DNA of 64,000 nucleotides. It comes from Limivivens faecihominis (lineage in GTDB: Bacteria; Bacillota; Clostridia; Lachnospirales; Lachnospiraceae). Shown piece after piece: positions 42,805 through 51,717 of the stretch. A model generated the notes under the pieces. That model was given only the letters and a program-made list of their open reading frames with translations, made no database searches and was not told the origin of the DNA. Each line of letters opens with the position of its first letter. Positions within the stretch are counted from its first letter, which is position 1. Made by a program: the position numbers and the translations under genes. The stretch is taken from the NCBI RefSeq assembly GCF_020686945.1, contig NZ_JAJEPR010000016.1:16293-80292 (forward strand), given 5' to 3'.

Positions 42805-43865
42805 TTGATTTTTTCCTGAGCAGCAGAGAGGAGGCTTAAATAGTCATCAATCTCAGCGGGAATGGAGAGGATGGAGGGAGTTGCGGCACCTGCCAGGGCA
42901 GTGGTGCTGTCAATGAGAGCAACGGCTCCATTTTTCACTGCGGGGATCTGACTCATGAGTTCATCCTGCTGAAGGGCATCCAGAAGCGTCTCATCGCCAT
43001 AAGCAACAATCATATCCACATCACTTAACTGATCGGCATTTTCACGGCTGACGGTGATGCTGAAATCGGTGCTGTCTCCGGCAAGTTTGGTGACACTTTC
43101 CGGAAGTTCCAGACCGAGATCCAGAAGATAAGCAGCTCTCGGGTCTGCGGAAGGCAGATAGATATAGAAAGAACTCAGATCGTCAGCATTGATCCAGCAG
43201 AACGCAGTTTTAACGCCTTTAAGATCCGGATAGTCAGCCAGTTTATCCTGGATCAGCTGCTCGACTTCAGCTACCTTAGCTTCTCCTTCGGCTTTCATAC
43301 CCATACCCTCGGCATTTTCAATCGTCTGGTCTCTCCAAGTAGTCTGCCAGGCATTTTCCTTATAAGGAATGACAGGGGCAATCTGGCTTAAGGTGTCATA
43401 ATCCTCTTGAGTCAGACCGGAGTAAGAAGCCAGGATCACATCAGGATCACAGTCGCTGATGGCTTCAAAATCCAGACCGTCCACATCATCAAAAACATTG
43501 GGAGCGTCAACACCCAGTTCCTGGAAGGCCTCGTCTGTCCAGGGATGCAGATTGTTTTCTGTTACCATACCATAGTTGGCGGCAGAAACGCCCACAGGAG
43601 CAATGCCGAGTGCCAGTGGCGTGTCCTGGTTTTCCCAGCCGACGGTAGCGATGCGCTCTGGTTTGCTCTCGATGACGGTTTCACCGTAGGCATGCTGGAT
43701 CGTGATGGGATATTCGGTTTCCTCGTCTGCTCCGGAGGCAGTGCTTTCCTCTTCAGAGGCTGCTTCGGTTTCAGAAACAGTTTCTGTCTCGGCAGCGGAA
43801 ACAGCCATAACAGATGTCAGTGCCAACAGGGAACAAAAAAGAACGGATAATTTTTTGAATTTCAT
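42801..43865 (-). CDS. Iron-siderophore binding protein
   Basis: 354 residues. Signal peptide MKFKKLSVLFCSLLALTSVM with cleavage near VSA-AE, then a Glu/Thr/Ser-rich spacer, then a class III periplasmic-binding fold (PERIATVGWENQDTPLALGIAPVGV, DPDVILASYSGLTQEDYDTLSQIAPVI). No clear lipobox, though membrane anchoring would be expected in a Gram-positive. It captures a ferric siderophore or related chelate and feeds the FecCD permeases. AGGAGG lies six bases before the ATG; a strong promoter and dyad stand upstream. Confidence 0.9.
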   Translation of the reverse strand: MKFKKLSVLFCSLLALTSVMAVSAAETETVSETEAASEEESTASGADEETEYPITIQHAYGETVIESKPERIATVGWENQDTPLALGIAPVGVSAANYGMVTENNLHPWTDEAFQELGVDAPNVFDDVDGLDFEAISDCDPDVILASYSGLTQEDYDTLSQIAPVIPYKENAWQTTWRDQTIENAEGMGMKAEGEAKVAEVEQLIQDKLADYPDLKGVKTAFCWINADDLSSFYIYLPSADPRAAYLLDLGLELPESVTKLAGDSTDFSITVSRENADQLSDVDMIVAYGDETLLDALQQDELMSQIPAVKNGAVALIDSTTALAGAATPSILSIPAEIDDYLSLLSAAQEKIK

Positions 43866-43894
43866 AAAGACCTCCTAAAAATAATTTCTGATGG

Positions 43895-43912
43895 TAAGTT
43901 AAGACTAACTAA
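43895..43912. promoter_or_regulatory. Dyad operator candidate of the iron operon
   Basis: TAAGTTA-AGAC-TAACTAA, a nearly perfect inverted repeat just past the predicted transcription start. It resembles the TTAGGTTAG-type half-sites of DtxR/IdeR iron repressors more than a Fur box. Confidence 0.5.
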
Positions 43913-43921
43913 CTGCGTTGG

Positions 43922-43950
43922 AGTATAGCATGAAGAAAAAAATCCGTCAA
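43922..43950 (-). promoter_or_regulatory. Promoter of the iron-siderophore operon
   Basis: On the minus strand TTGACG (43950-43945), 17-base spacer, TATACT (43927-43922). The start point would be near 43915, at the edge of the dyad. Confidence 0.8.
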
Positions 43951-44047
43951 TCCATGCATCGTAAAAAATATGGTTGTCACCGGATTGAGTCGTTTTTGCG
44001 TTTACAAAATTTTCAGAATAAATAGCATCACAGATCCTCGAAAATAA

Positions 44048-44056
44048 TGTTATAAT
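44048..44056 (+). promoter_or_regulatory. Extended -10 promoter of the ABC exporter genes
   Basis: TGTTATAAT (44048-44056) matches an extended -10 box (TGN before TATAAT). There is no good -35. Confidence 0.5.
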
Positions 44057-44092
44057 TAAACTGATAGAGTAAAAAGGCAAGAAGGAGGCATT

Positions 44093-44803
44093 ATGGCGGA
44101 AAAAGATTTTGTAAAACTGAAAAATGTGACGAAAATATACCAAATGGGTGAAGTGCAGATCCGTGCGGTGGACGGCATTGATTTTTCCATTGATAAAGGC
44201 GAATTTGTAGTTGTGGTAGGTCCCAGCGGAGCCGGAAAAACCACGGTTTTAAATATCCTCGGCGGCATGGACAAGGCCTCCGGCGGAGAAGTCCTGGTGG
44301 ACGGAAAGGACATTGCCGGTTATTCCCAGAAGCAGCTGACGGGCTACCGGAGAAATGACATCGGTTTCGTTTTCCAGTTCTATAACCTGGTTCCGAACCT
44401 GACCGCACTGGAAAATGTAGAACTGGCTCTTCAGATCTCTCGAAATCCCCTGGATGCAAAGACGGTTATGCAAGAGGTGGGGCTGGGCGACCGTCTGAAC
44501 AACTTCCCGGCCCAGCTTTCCGGCGGTGAGCAGCAGAGGGTTTCCATTGCAAGAGCACTGGCAAAAAATCCCAAACTTCTGCTCTGCGATGAACCGACGG
44601 GTGCGTTGGATTATCAGACAGGAAAAGCTATTTTAAAACTTCTTCAGGACATGTGCCGGGAGCGGGGAATGACCGTTATCGTCATCACCCATAACTCGGC
44701 CCTGACGCCTATGGCAGACCGGGTTATCCGGATCAAAAACGGAAAAGTATCGGAAATGTACAGAAACGAACACCCCGTATCCGTGGAAACCATCGAATGG
44801 TAG
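44093..44803 (+). CDS. ABC transporter ATPase (MacB/LolD/BceA type)
   Basis: 236 residues. Walker A VGPSGAGKTTVLNILGGMD near residue 41, signature LSGGEQQRVSIARALAKNPK, Walker B LLLCDEPTGALDYQTGK, switch His in VIVITHNSALTPMADRV. The GALD form of the D-loop is typical of MacB/BceA ATPases that power FtsX-type permeases. It overlaps the long permease frame by a few bases and partners with it. GAAGGAGGCATT precedes the ATG. Confidence 0.94.
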   Translation: MAEKDFVKLKNVTKIYQMGEVQIRAVDGIDFSIDKGEFVVVVGPSGAGKTTVLNILGGMDKASGGEVLVDGKDIAGYSQKQLTGYRRNDIGFVFQFYNLVPNLTALENVELALQISRNPLDAKTVMQEVGLGDRLNNFPAQLSGGEQQRVSIARALAKNPKLLLCDEPTGALDYQTGKAILKLLQDMCRERGMTVIVITHNSALTPMADRVIRIKNGKVSEMYRNEHPVSVETIEW

Positions 44804-44811
44804 GTGAAGGT

Positions 44812-47763
44812 ATGAAGAAGAAAGCATTGAGAAAAGATTTTTTTGTAGAAGTACGAAAAAGCCGGAACCGTTTTCTTTCGATCCTTTTTATTGTGGCCCT
44901 GGGTGTATCTTTTTATTCCGGTATCCAGTCGGCTGCGCCGGATATGAAACGTTCCGGGGATGTCTATTTTGACCGGGAAAAACTCATGGATCTGAAGGTG
45001 GTCAGCACACTGGGGCTTACAGAAGAGGATCTTCTGGAACTTGAGAAAACGAAAGGCATAGAAAAGGCAGAAGGCGCTTATATGACAGATGTCCTCTGTG
45101 GAGAAGGGGATAATCAGAAGGTTCTGCATCTGGAGTCCGTTACAGAGGATTTTCAGAAGCTTCAGCCGGATGAGGGGGCGCTTCCGTCAAAAGCCGATGA
45201 ATGTTTTCTGGATGCCCAGGCGGCACAGGCCTTTGATGTCCATGTGGGAGATACCATCACCGTACAGGAGGAGGGAGAGGAAAGTGATTCTGTTCTGAAA
45301 AGAAAGACCTTTACGGTGGCAGGCATCGGCGGAAGTCCGGCATATATCGCTTTCAGTCGCGGAAATACGATGCTCGGTTCCGGTGAAGTTTTGGGCTTCT
45401 GCTATATTCTTCCGGAAAATTTTGACATGGATGTTTACACACAGGTTTTTCTTTCGGTGGAAGGAGCAGAAGAGGAGGTTGCTTTTACGGACGCCTATGA
45501 TTCCCTGGTGGCGACGGCAAAAGAAAAAGTAGAAGAGCTCTCCGAAAAACGCTGTCAGGTCCGGTATGATGAGGTCACCGGTGAGGCACAGGAGAAGATC
45601 GATGATGCGAAACAGGAGCTTGCGGACGGCAGAAAAGAATCGGATGAAAAACTGGCCGATGCGGAGAAAACACTGACGGATGGCGAAGAGGAACTGGAGC
45701 AGGGAAAAAAAGATCTGGAGGACGGTAAAAAACAGCTCTCAGAAGCACGGACACAGCTGGATGAGCAGAAAACGGCCCTGGATGAGCAGGAAGAACAGCT
45801 GAAGACGGCAGAGGCACAGTTTGAAGGAAGCACGCCGGAGATCGAGGCGGGCAAAACAAAGATCGCAGAAGCAAGAGAGCAGCTTTCTGAAGGAGAAAAG
45901 GAGCTGGAGACAAAAGAATCCGAACTTGCAAAAGCGGAAGAAACTATAAAAGAAAATGAGACAAAGCTTGCAGACGGCCGGAAAGATTATGAAGAGGCCA
46001 AGAAGGAAGCAGAAGATAAGATTGCTGAGGGCGAAGACAAGATCGCTGAGGCGGAAGCAGATCTGGCAGCGCTGGAATTTCCCGCGTGGACGGTCTCTGA
46101 CCGGAACGATATGACAGACTACTCCGGTTATGCAGATAATGCCAATCAGATGAAGAGTCTGGGTGCCGTTTTCCCGGTACTGTTTTTCCTGGTAGCGGCT
46201 TTGATCAGCCTCACGACGATGACCAGAATGGTAGAAGAAGAACGGACACAGATCGGTACGTTGAAAGCACTGGGCTACAGCAAGAGCTCCATTGCCGGAA
46301 AATATGTTTTCTATGCCCTTCTCGCTACGGTCGGAGGCAGTGTCCTTGGTGTTCTGGCGGGAGAAAAAATCTTCCCTTATGTGATCATCGATGCTTACCG
46401 GATCATGTATCAGCATATGGACGGAATGGTTCTGGATTATCAGCTGGATCATGCGCTTGTTGCTTCACTGGTAGCTCTTTTCTGTACCATGGCAGGAACG
46501 CTTTCTGCCTGTGGAAAGGAACTGGCAAGTACACCGGCGGTTCTTATGCGTCCGCCAGCGCCCAAAGAAGGTAAAAGAGTCTTTCTGGAAAGGATCGGTT
46601 TTATCTGGAAACACTTAAGCTTCAGCTGGAAATCCACGGTACGGAACCTTTTCCGCTATAAAAAGCGTCTTTTTATGACGGTTTTCGGGATCGGCGGCTG
46701 TATGGCTCTTCTCCTGGTGGGCTTTGGACTCCGGGATTCCATCATGGATGTCGTGTTGCTCCAGTACGGCGAGATCCAGCTTTATGACGGTATGCTTGTT
46801 CTGAATGAAGATGCTTCGGATGCAGAGGTGGAAGCGCTGAAGAAAGACCTCTCTTCCCGTTCCGATGTGGAAGAGAGTATGGATGTCTATATGAAAAAGC
46901 ACGCGGCAAAGGGAGAGAACGGTACCTGTGAGGTTTACCTTATGATGCCGGAGAAACTGGAAAATTTTTCAGACTTTATACACACCAGAAACCGGATCAC
47001 AAAGGAAGCGTATACGCTTGGTGATGAGGGTATTATTCTGGCAGAAAAAACGGCAAAAATGCTGGGTGTAAAAAATGGCGGCAGTATTACCGTGGAGAGT
47101 ACAGAAGGAAAAGAGATGGAAGTTCCGGTGGCAGAAATCTGTGAGAACTATATGCAGAATTTCGCCTACATTTCCCCCGGCCTTTATGAAAAACTCTTTG
47201 GTTCTGTTCCGGAAGCAAACAACATTCTTTTCAAGGGAACGGATTCTTCTGATGAGGCAGCCATTGAAAAGACCGGTCAGGAACTTCTGAAAAATAAGGC
47301 GGCTTTGAGCGTTACTTATATCGGTACGCTGGCAGAGCGGCTGAACAGTATGCTGGGAAGCCTGGATGTGGTCATTGTGGTCCTGATCATTTCTGCAGGC
47401 ATGCTGGCCTTTGTGGTCCTCTATAACCTGAACAACATCAACATCAATGAGCGGAAAAGGGAGCTTGCGACCCTTAAAGTGCTGGGCTTCTTTGACGGAG
47501 AGGTTTCCTCTTATGTATTCCGGGAAAATGTCCTCCTTACCGTTTTTGGCTGCATTCTGGGTGTAGTGCTCGGTTCTGCCCTGCACCGTTATGTCATTAC
47601 GACAGTGGAGATCGAGTCGTATATGTTTGGCCGGATCATCAAGATTCCAAGCTATTTGCTCGCCATAGCACTCACCTTCGGTTTTTCTTTTCTGGTCAAT
47701 CTTCTGATGCATTTCAAGCTGAAAAAGATCGACATGGTAGAATCACTGAAGAGTGTGGAATAA
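44812..47763 (+). CDS. FtsX-like ABC permease with long extracellular coiled coil
   Basis: 983 residues from the ATG at 44812 (AGGTGAAGG upstream); an ATG at 44797 has no ribosome site. TM1 at about 18-40 is followed by an extracellular region whose residues about 255-425 are an Ala/Glu/Lys-rich heptad-like coiled coil (repeated ELADGRKE, KLADAEKTL). Then three spans of a first FtsX domain (FPVLFFLVAALISLTTMTRMVEEERTQIGTLKALGYS), a second TM pair near 625 and a second FtsX domain at the C-terminus (NININERKRELATLKVLGFFDGEVSSYVFRE). Such mechanotransmission transporters move peptides or lipids or act on wall enzymes; the substrate is unknown. No two-component pair adjoins it. Confidence 0.9.
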   Translation: MKKKALRKDFFVEVRKSRNRFLSILFIVALGVSFYSGIQSAAPDMKRSGDVYFDREKLMDLKVVSTLGLTEEDLLELEKTKGIEKAEGAYMTDVLCGEGDNQKVLHLESVTEDFQKLQPDEGALPSKADECFLDAQAAQAFDVHVGDTITVQEEGEESDSVLKRKTFTVAGIGGSPAYIAFSRGNTMLGSGEVLGFCYILPENFDMDVYTQVFLSVEGAEEEVAFTDAYDSLVATAKEKVEELSEKRCQVRYDEVTGEAQEKIDDAKQELADGRKESDEKLADAEKTLTDGEEELEQGKKDLEDGKKQLSEARTQLDEQKTALDEQEEQLKTAEAQFEGSTPEIEAGKTKIAEAREQLSEGEKELETKESELAKAEETIKENETKLADGRKDYEEAKKEAEDKIAEGEDKIAEAEADLAALEFPAWTVSDRNDMTDYSGYADNANQMKSLGAVFPVLFFLVAALISLTTMTRMVEEERTQIGTLKALGYSKSSIAGKYVFYALLATVGGSVLGVLAGEKIFPYVIIDAYRIMYQHMDGMVLDYQLDHALVASLVALFCTMAGTLSACGKELASTPAVLMRPPAPKEGKRVFLERIGFIWKHLSFSWKSTVRNLFRYKKRLFMTVFGIGGCMALLLVGFGLRDSIMDVVLLQYGEIQLYDGMLVLNEDASDAEVEALKKDLSSRSDVEESMDVYMKKHAAKGENGTCEVYLMMPEKLENFSDFIHTRNRITKEAYTLGDEGIILAEKTAKMLGVKNGGSITVESTEGKEMEVPVAEICENYMQNFAYISPGLYEKLFGSVPEANNILFKGTDSSDEAAIEKTGQELLKNKAALSVTYIGTLAERLNSMLGSLDVVIVVLIISAGMLAFVVLYNLNNININERKRELATLKVLGFFDGEVSSYVFRENVLLTVFGCILGVVLGSALHRYVITTVEIESYMFGRIIKIPSYLLAIALTFGFSFLVNLLMHFKLKKIDMVESLKSVE

Positions 47764-47773
47764 GAATCGGGAT

Positions 47774-47813
47774 TGTGGATAACTTCCCTGAAAAACTTTT
47801 AAAACGTGGATAA
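47774..47813. other. Two DnaA-box-like sites between convergent genes
   Basis: TGTGGATAA (47774-47782, complement TTATCCACA, a perfect DnaA box) and CGTGGATAA (47805-47813, one change) stand 31 bases apart in the same orientation. The gap is only 64 bases long. Confidence 0.4.
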
Positions 47814-47827
47814 GAAGAGGCAGGAGA

Positions 47828-49039
47828 TCAGTGACGGTCTTCTGCCTCTCTGTATTCGGAGGGAGTGCATCCGGTTCTTTTTTTGAAAATGGCGGAAAAA
47901 TAGCTGGGATTTGTAAAATTCAGACGCTCACTGATCTCAGCCATGTCAAGCGAACTGTTTTTCAGAAGAAGACGGGCAGCTTCAAGTTTTTGCTCCGTGA
48001 TGTAATGCTTGACAGACTGGCCGGTTTCTTCTTTGAAACGAGCTGCCAGATAGTGTGGCGTGTAACCGCTGACTCGGGAAAGTAATTCCATGGAAAGCTT
48101 TTCTCCCAGATGCTGCTGGATATAAGCCTGACAGCTCTGGATCGGAAGAGAAAGTTTTGGGGCCTCCCGGATCTTGTGAACTCTGGCGATGAAATCCCGG
48201 AACATATTCTGGTGGATATCCTGGACCTCATGAATATCTGTGCCGTTTTCTACGGCCTGGATGTAGTAATCACTGAGGGAATAGGCTGCCTCCGGGATCA
48301 TGCCGCCGCGGATAGCTGCCCGGGTGACGAGCGTGGTGGCAACGATCGCCTCGTCCTTGGCCTGACGCAGGGGATCACCGGGACAGAGGGTTCCAGTCAC
48401 ATGGTTGTCGCTGTTCTGAACGTAAAAATGGTCGATTTCATCATTATAGTGGATATTTCCGTTTTCTACATGGGAAAGAAAGCGCTGTTCCAGCACATAA
48501 GTGCCGTGGCTGCTGGGAATATCCCGGGCTTGAAAAGGCTCTTCTGTATGAGACTCCGAGGGGCGGAGCTTCTGAAAACTGGAAAAATAGATGTTTTTGT
48601 CATAGCAGGCATAGTAGAACATCCGGGCCAGCTGGCCAAACGTCGTGAGTGGCACCACAGGAATATTTTTCATCAGCTTCAGGAACTTGATCCGGGAGGA
48701 AACGCTCATCTCCCGGATTTCCATCTGCTTGCGAAAATATTGTTCCGATACATCCGTGGAAAAGGTGGGCCCCAGCACGAAGAAATTTTTCTCAAAGGGA
48801 ACCACGATCCAGGTAAAAGAAAGCCCGTCGGTGAAATGAAACGGCAGAGTCCCCGCTTTTTCCTGAATCTCCAGAAGCCGCTCCCGGCTGTTCAGCAGGA
48901 AGAAATTTTTCAGCACCATCTCCCAGGTGCAGTTGCTCTCGATCAGAGAAAAATCCTCCCCATAAACCCAGGAAAACACCTGATTTACTTTCAGAAGGAT
49001 GGTACGGAAATATTGGATTTTTTCGTTGTTTTCGCTCAT
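47828..49039 (-). CDS. AraC family transcriptional regulator
   Basis: 403 residues from the ATG at 49039 (GGAGG six bases before), preferred to 49081 which lacks a ribosome site. The first 280 residues form an uncharacterised sensor region without membrane spans. The C-terminal AraC domain is clear: LSMELLSRVSGYTPHYLAARFKEETGQSV and MAEISERLNFTNPSYFSAIFKKRTGCTPSEY. It is divergent from the YesM/YesN pair and so may add a second input to the glycan locus. Confidence 0.88.
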   Translation of the reverse strand: MSENNEKIQYFRTILLKVNQVFSWVYGEDFSLIESNCTWEMVLKNFFLLNSRERLLEIQEKAGTLPFHFTDGLSFTWIVVPFEKNFFVLGPTFSTDVSEQYFRKQMEIREMSVSSRIKFLKLMKNIPVVPLTTFGQLARMFYYACYDKNIYFSSFQKLRPSESHTEEPFQARDIPSSHGTYVLEQRFLSHVENGNIHYNDEIDHFYVQNSDNHVTGTLCPGDPLRQAKDEAIVATTLVTRAAIRGGMIPEAAYSLSDYYIQAVENGTDIHEVQDIHQNMFRDFIARVHKIREAPKLSLPIQSCQAYIQQHLGEKLSMELLSRVSGYTPHYLAARFKEETGQSVKHYITEQKLEAARLLLKNSSLDMAEISERLNFTNPSYFSAIFKKRTGCTPSEYREAEDRH

Positions 49040-49106
49040 GATCGCCTCCGGCGTAAAAAATATTATAGAAAAGTGTATCACAGACTTGAGAAAAAGAACA
49101 GAGGGA

Positions 49107-49135
49107 TTGCGCCTCTGGAAAATCAGATTTAAAAT
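49107..49135 (+). promoter_or_regulatory. Promoter of the YesM/YesN-type pair
   Basis: TTGCGC (49107-49112), 17-base spacer, TAAAAT (49130-49135). Confidence 0.6.
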
Positions 49136-49164
49136 AGAAGAAAAAGCTTTGAGGGGGAACTGTT

Positions 49165-50808
49165 GTGAGAAATCGAGCGAGAAAATGGATGAACCGGCGA
49201 ACGATCCTGTTCCAGATGACGATCATCATTTCGCTGATTATTTTGCCCATCTATGCGGTGATTGCGGGCTATTCTTATCGGACCCGGGAATCCTATGTGC
49301 GCCAGGGAACGGAAAATGTGGAGCATATCCTGGAGCTCTACATGCAGGTACTGGATGACCGGATCGTGTCCGCAGACGAATATCTGATCAGGGAAGCGGA
49401 TGATAATCTCTATGCGGTGCAGCTCAAAAATGCTGCGACGGAGAAGGATGCGGGGCTTTCGCCTTATTTTTTCTGGCAGGATCTTTATGCCCGTGTGCGA
49501 AACAGCGTAGAAGCGGACGCCTATTTTTTCTGGCAGACCAGAATCGACAGCAGCCAGCTGGCATCAAAAAAGAACTGGTCTGCGCTCCGGGCCACGCTGC
49601 TGGATGAAGTGCAGGAGGTGATTCGGGAGGATAAGACTTATAAATGGCAAATTTGCGAGCTGGTGGGAGAAAAATGGCTGGTTCATATTCTTCCGACGAC
49701 AAAAGATTTTATCTGTGGTTCTCTGATCAATCTCAGTGATATTGAGAAGCAGATCCAGGAACAGTTAAGTGAGGAGCTGGCGGGCGAGGTGCGTTTTCAG
49801 GAAAATGCAGGATCAGGGAAAAATCAGGTGTCGGGCGCTTCGAAAAAGAGCGGCTGTTATCTCACGGCCGAAATCAGCCGGAAGGTGTTCTTGAGCCAGA
49901 CTCCGGCTCAGTCCAGGCTCTTAAGCTTCCTGCTTCTGGTATATGTTCTGGCGGTTCCCATCCTTCTCTATGTGGTCTATATCAAGATGCTTCTGCCCAC
50001 CCGGCGCATCAACGAGGCCATGCGGCGGCTTGAGGAGAACGACCGGGATTTCCGGATTCAGGAGGAGGGAGAGAATCAGGAGGCGACCCAGATGATTCAC
50101 AGGTTTAACGCCATGGCGGATCAGCTGGATCATCTGAAAATCCAAGTCTACGAGCAGGAGCTGGAAAAACAGGAGATTGAGGCCATAAACCTCCGGCTTC
50201 AGGTCAACCCTCATTTTATCCTGAACTGTCTGAATACGATTTTCAGTCTGACCAAAACCGGGAATCTGGAAAATACCAGGCGCTTTACGAAATATCTGGC
50301 GAACTATCTTCGTTTTACCCTCTGGCATACCAGTGGGATGGTGAATCTTATGGATGAGATGAAGGGTGTGGAGGACTATCTGGAAATCCAGAAAATTCGC
50401 TATCCAAACGCTTTTACCTATCTGAATTACATTTTTGAGGAGGCGGAAAATGCCCGGATCCCCTCCCTTCTGATCATCAATTTCGTGGAAAATGTCGTGA
50501 AGCATGCTCTGACACTGGAGGAAGAGGTGGAGATCATTGTTATTGCCTGTGTAATGGAAAAACGGCTTCGGATCTCCGTCTGCGATACAGGTAACGGCAT
50601 GGAACCGGAACTTCTGAAGCAGCTTCAAAAGGGGGAGATCGTAGAAAATGAAACAGGAAAACATATTGGTCTCTGGAACTGTCGAAGACGGCTGGAACTA
50701 ATGTATGGAGAGAACTGTACTTTCCACATTACAAGCCAGCCAGGAGAAGGAACTCAGGTATTTATAGAGATTCCGATGGAGGTGCAAGATGAATCTTTTG
50801 ATCGTTGA
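49165..50808 (+). CDS. Sensor histidine kinase, YesM type
   Basis: 547 residues starting at GTG with GAGGGGG upstream. TM1 at about 14-36, an extracellular sensor of about 210 residues, TM2 near 252-276, HAMP, then a His_kinase (LytS/YesM) domain with phospho-acceptor His in LQVNPHFILNCLNTIFSL, and a HATPase domain with VENVVKHAL and CDTGNGMEPEL. Kinases of this class sense sugars together with binding proteins and control CUT1-type ABC operons. The stop lies 20 bases inside the response-regulator gene, so the two are coupled. Confidence 0.93.
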   Translation: MRNRARKWMNRRTILFQMTIIISLIILPIYAVIAGYSYRTRESYVRQGTENVEHILELYMQVLDDRIVSADEYLIREADDNLYAVQLKNAATEKDAGLSPYFFWQDLYARVRNSVEADAYFFWQTRIDSSQLASKKNWSALRATLLDEVQEVIREDKTYKWQICELVGEKWLVHILPTTKDFICGSLINLSDIEKQIQEQLSEELAGEVRFQENAGSGKNQVSGASKKSGCYLTAEISRKVFLSQTPAQSRLLSFLLLVYVLAVPILLYVVYIKMLLPTRRINEAMRRLEENDRDFRIQEEGENQEATQMIHRFNAMADQLDHLKIQVYEQELEKQEIEAINLRLQVNPHFILNCLNTIFSLTKTGNLENTRRFTKYLANYLRFTLWHTSGMVNLMDEMKGVEDYLEIQKIRYPNAFTYLNYIFEEAENARIPSLLIINFVENVVKHALTLEEEVEIIVIACVMEKRLRISVCDTGNGMEPELLKQLQKGEIVENETGKHIGLWNCRRRLELMYGENCTFHITSQPGEGTQVFIEIPMEVQDESFDR

Positions 50809-51574
50809 TGATGAGATCCTGGCGATTCAGGGCCTTGTGGATGATATGGACTGGAAAAAACTGGATTTTGATGAGGTATTTACAGCCAACAGTTATGCCC
50901 AGGCAGTGAATATCATGAATAAACAGGAGATCGATGTCCTGCTTTGTGATATTGAGATGCCTCTTCGGAGTGGTGTGGAACTGGTCCGCTGGGCAAAGGA
51001 GCGAAACCCGGAACTGGAATGTATTTTTCTCACCTGTCATGCAGAGTTTTCCTTTGCAAAACAGGCCATTCAGATGGGCTGTCTGGATTATATCCTGAAG
51101 CCGGCAGAAACGGAAGAAGTGGAAGAATGCCTGAGAAAGGCTGTGAAAAAGATTCGGAAAACCAGAGAGCCGGCAAGTGTAAAACGTGAAAAAACAGAAC
51201 CTTCCGTGAGCCGGACTGCAGAAAAGATCATTGGCGATAGTCCAAAGACGAAGGATGCCGTGGAACTGGCTGAGTTTTACATCATACAGCATCTCACAGA
51301 GAACCTGAGTCTGGAAGAAGTGGCAGCGGAGGCCTGCGTAAGCCCTACGCATCTCACCCGGCTGTTCAAGAAGCGCTATCAGATGGGGGTAGTGGATTTT
51401 GTTACAGAGAAAAAGATGGCACTGGCAGAAGAACTCATGAAGCAGGAAAATCTGACGGTGAGTTATATCGCTTCTAAACTCGGATATAGCAATTATTCCT
51501 ATTTCACGAAGGTTTTCAAGAAATATACGGGCAAAACGCCGACGGAATACAAGAAAGAACTGGCAAAAAGTTGA
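50789..51574 (+). CDS. Response regulator with AraC output, YesN type
   Basis: 261 residues. Receiver domain with DDE at 7-9, phospho-acceptor Asp54 (LLCDIEMPLRSGVEL), Lys in DYILKPAET. A linker of about 50 residues follows. The C-terminal AraC domain has LSLEEVAAEACVSPTHLTRLFKKRYQMG and VSYIASKLGYSNYSYFTKVFKKYTGKTPTEY. It is shorter than Bacillus YesN (about 370). It probably activates the binding-protein operon that starts 143 bases downstream, where direct repeats are found. Confidence 0.93.
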   Translation: MNLLIVDDEILAIQGLVDDMDWKKLDFDEVFTANSYAQAVNIMNKQEIDVLLCDIEMPLRSGVELVRWAKERNPELECIFLTCHAEFSFAKQAIQMGCLDYILKPAETEEVEECLRKAVKKIRKTREPASVKREKTEPSVSRTAEKIIGDSPKTKDAVELAEFYIIQHLTENLSLEEVAAEACVSPTHLTRLFKKRYQMGVVDFVTEKKMALAEELMKQENLTVSYIASKLGYSNYSYFTKVFKKYTGKTPTEYKKELAKS

Positions 51575-51591
51575 AATAGTGCCAGCCTATG

Positions 51592-51667
51592 TTGGGATTT
51601 TGTCAGCAGACAGAGAAAAAGTGCTGAAAAAAGTCGGGATTTTGCAAGCGGAAAAACGTCGGATTTC
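51592..51667 (+). promoter_or_regulatory. Direct repeats, candidate response-regulator sites
   Basis: TTGGGATTTTG (51592-51602), TCGGGATTTTG (51634-51644) and a degenerate TCGGATTTC (51659-51667). The first two are 42 bases apart, about four helical turns, and all lie upstream of the -10 box. Confidence 0.45.
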
Positions 51668-51668
51668 A

Positions 51669-51674
51669 TATAAT
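51669..51674 (+). promoter_or_regulatory. -10 box of the glycan ABC operon
   Basis: TATAAT at 51669-51674. The -35 position lacks a match to TTGACA, which fits an activator-dependent promoter. Confidence 0.55.
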
Positions 51675-51717
51675 TAGGCCATCAAAAAACACGGAATCAA
51701 GTTCAAGGGAGGAACGT

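Noticed and set aside
44093..47763. ABC pair as a Bce-type antibiotic-sensing system
   Set aside because: No adjacent BceS/BceR pair, and the permease has two FtsX domains with a coiled-coil arm rather than the BceB layout of ten spans.
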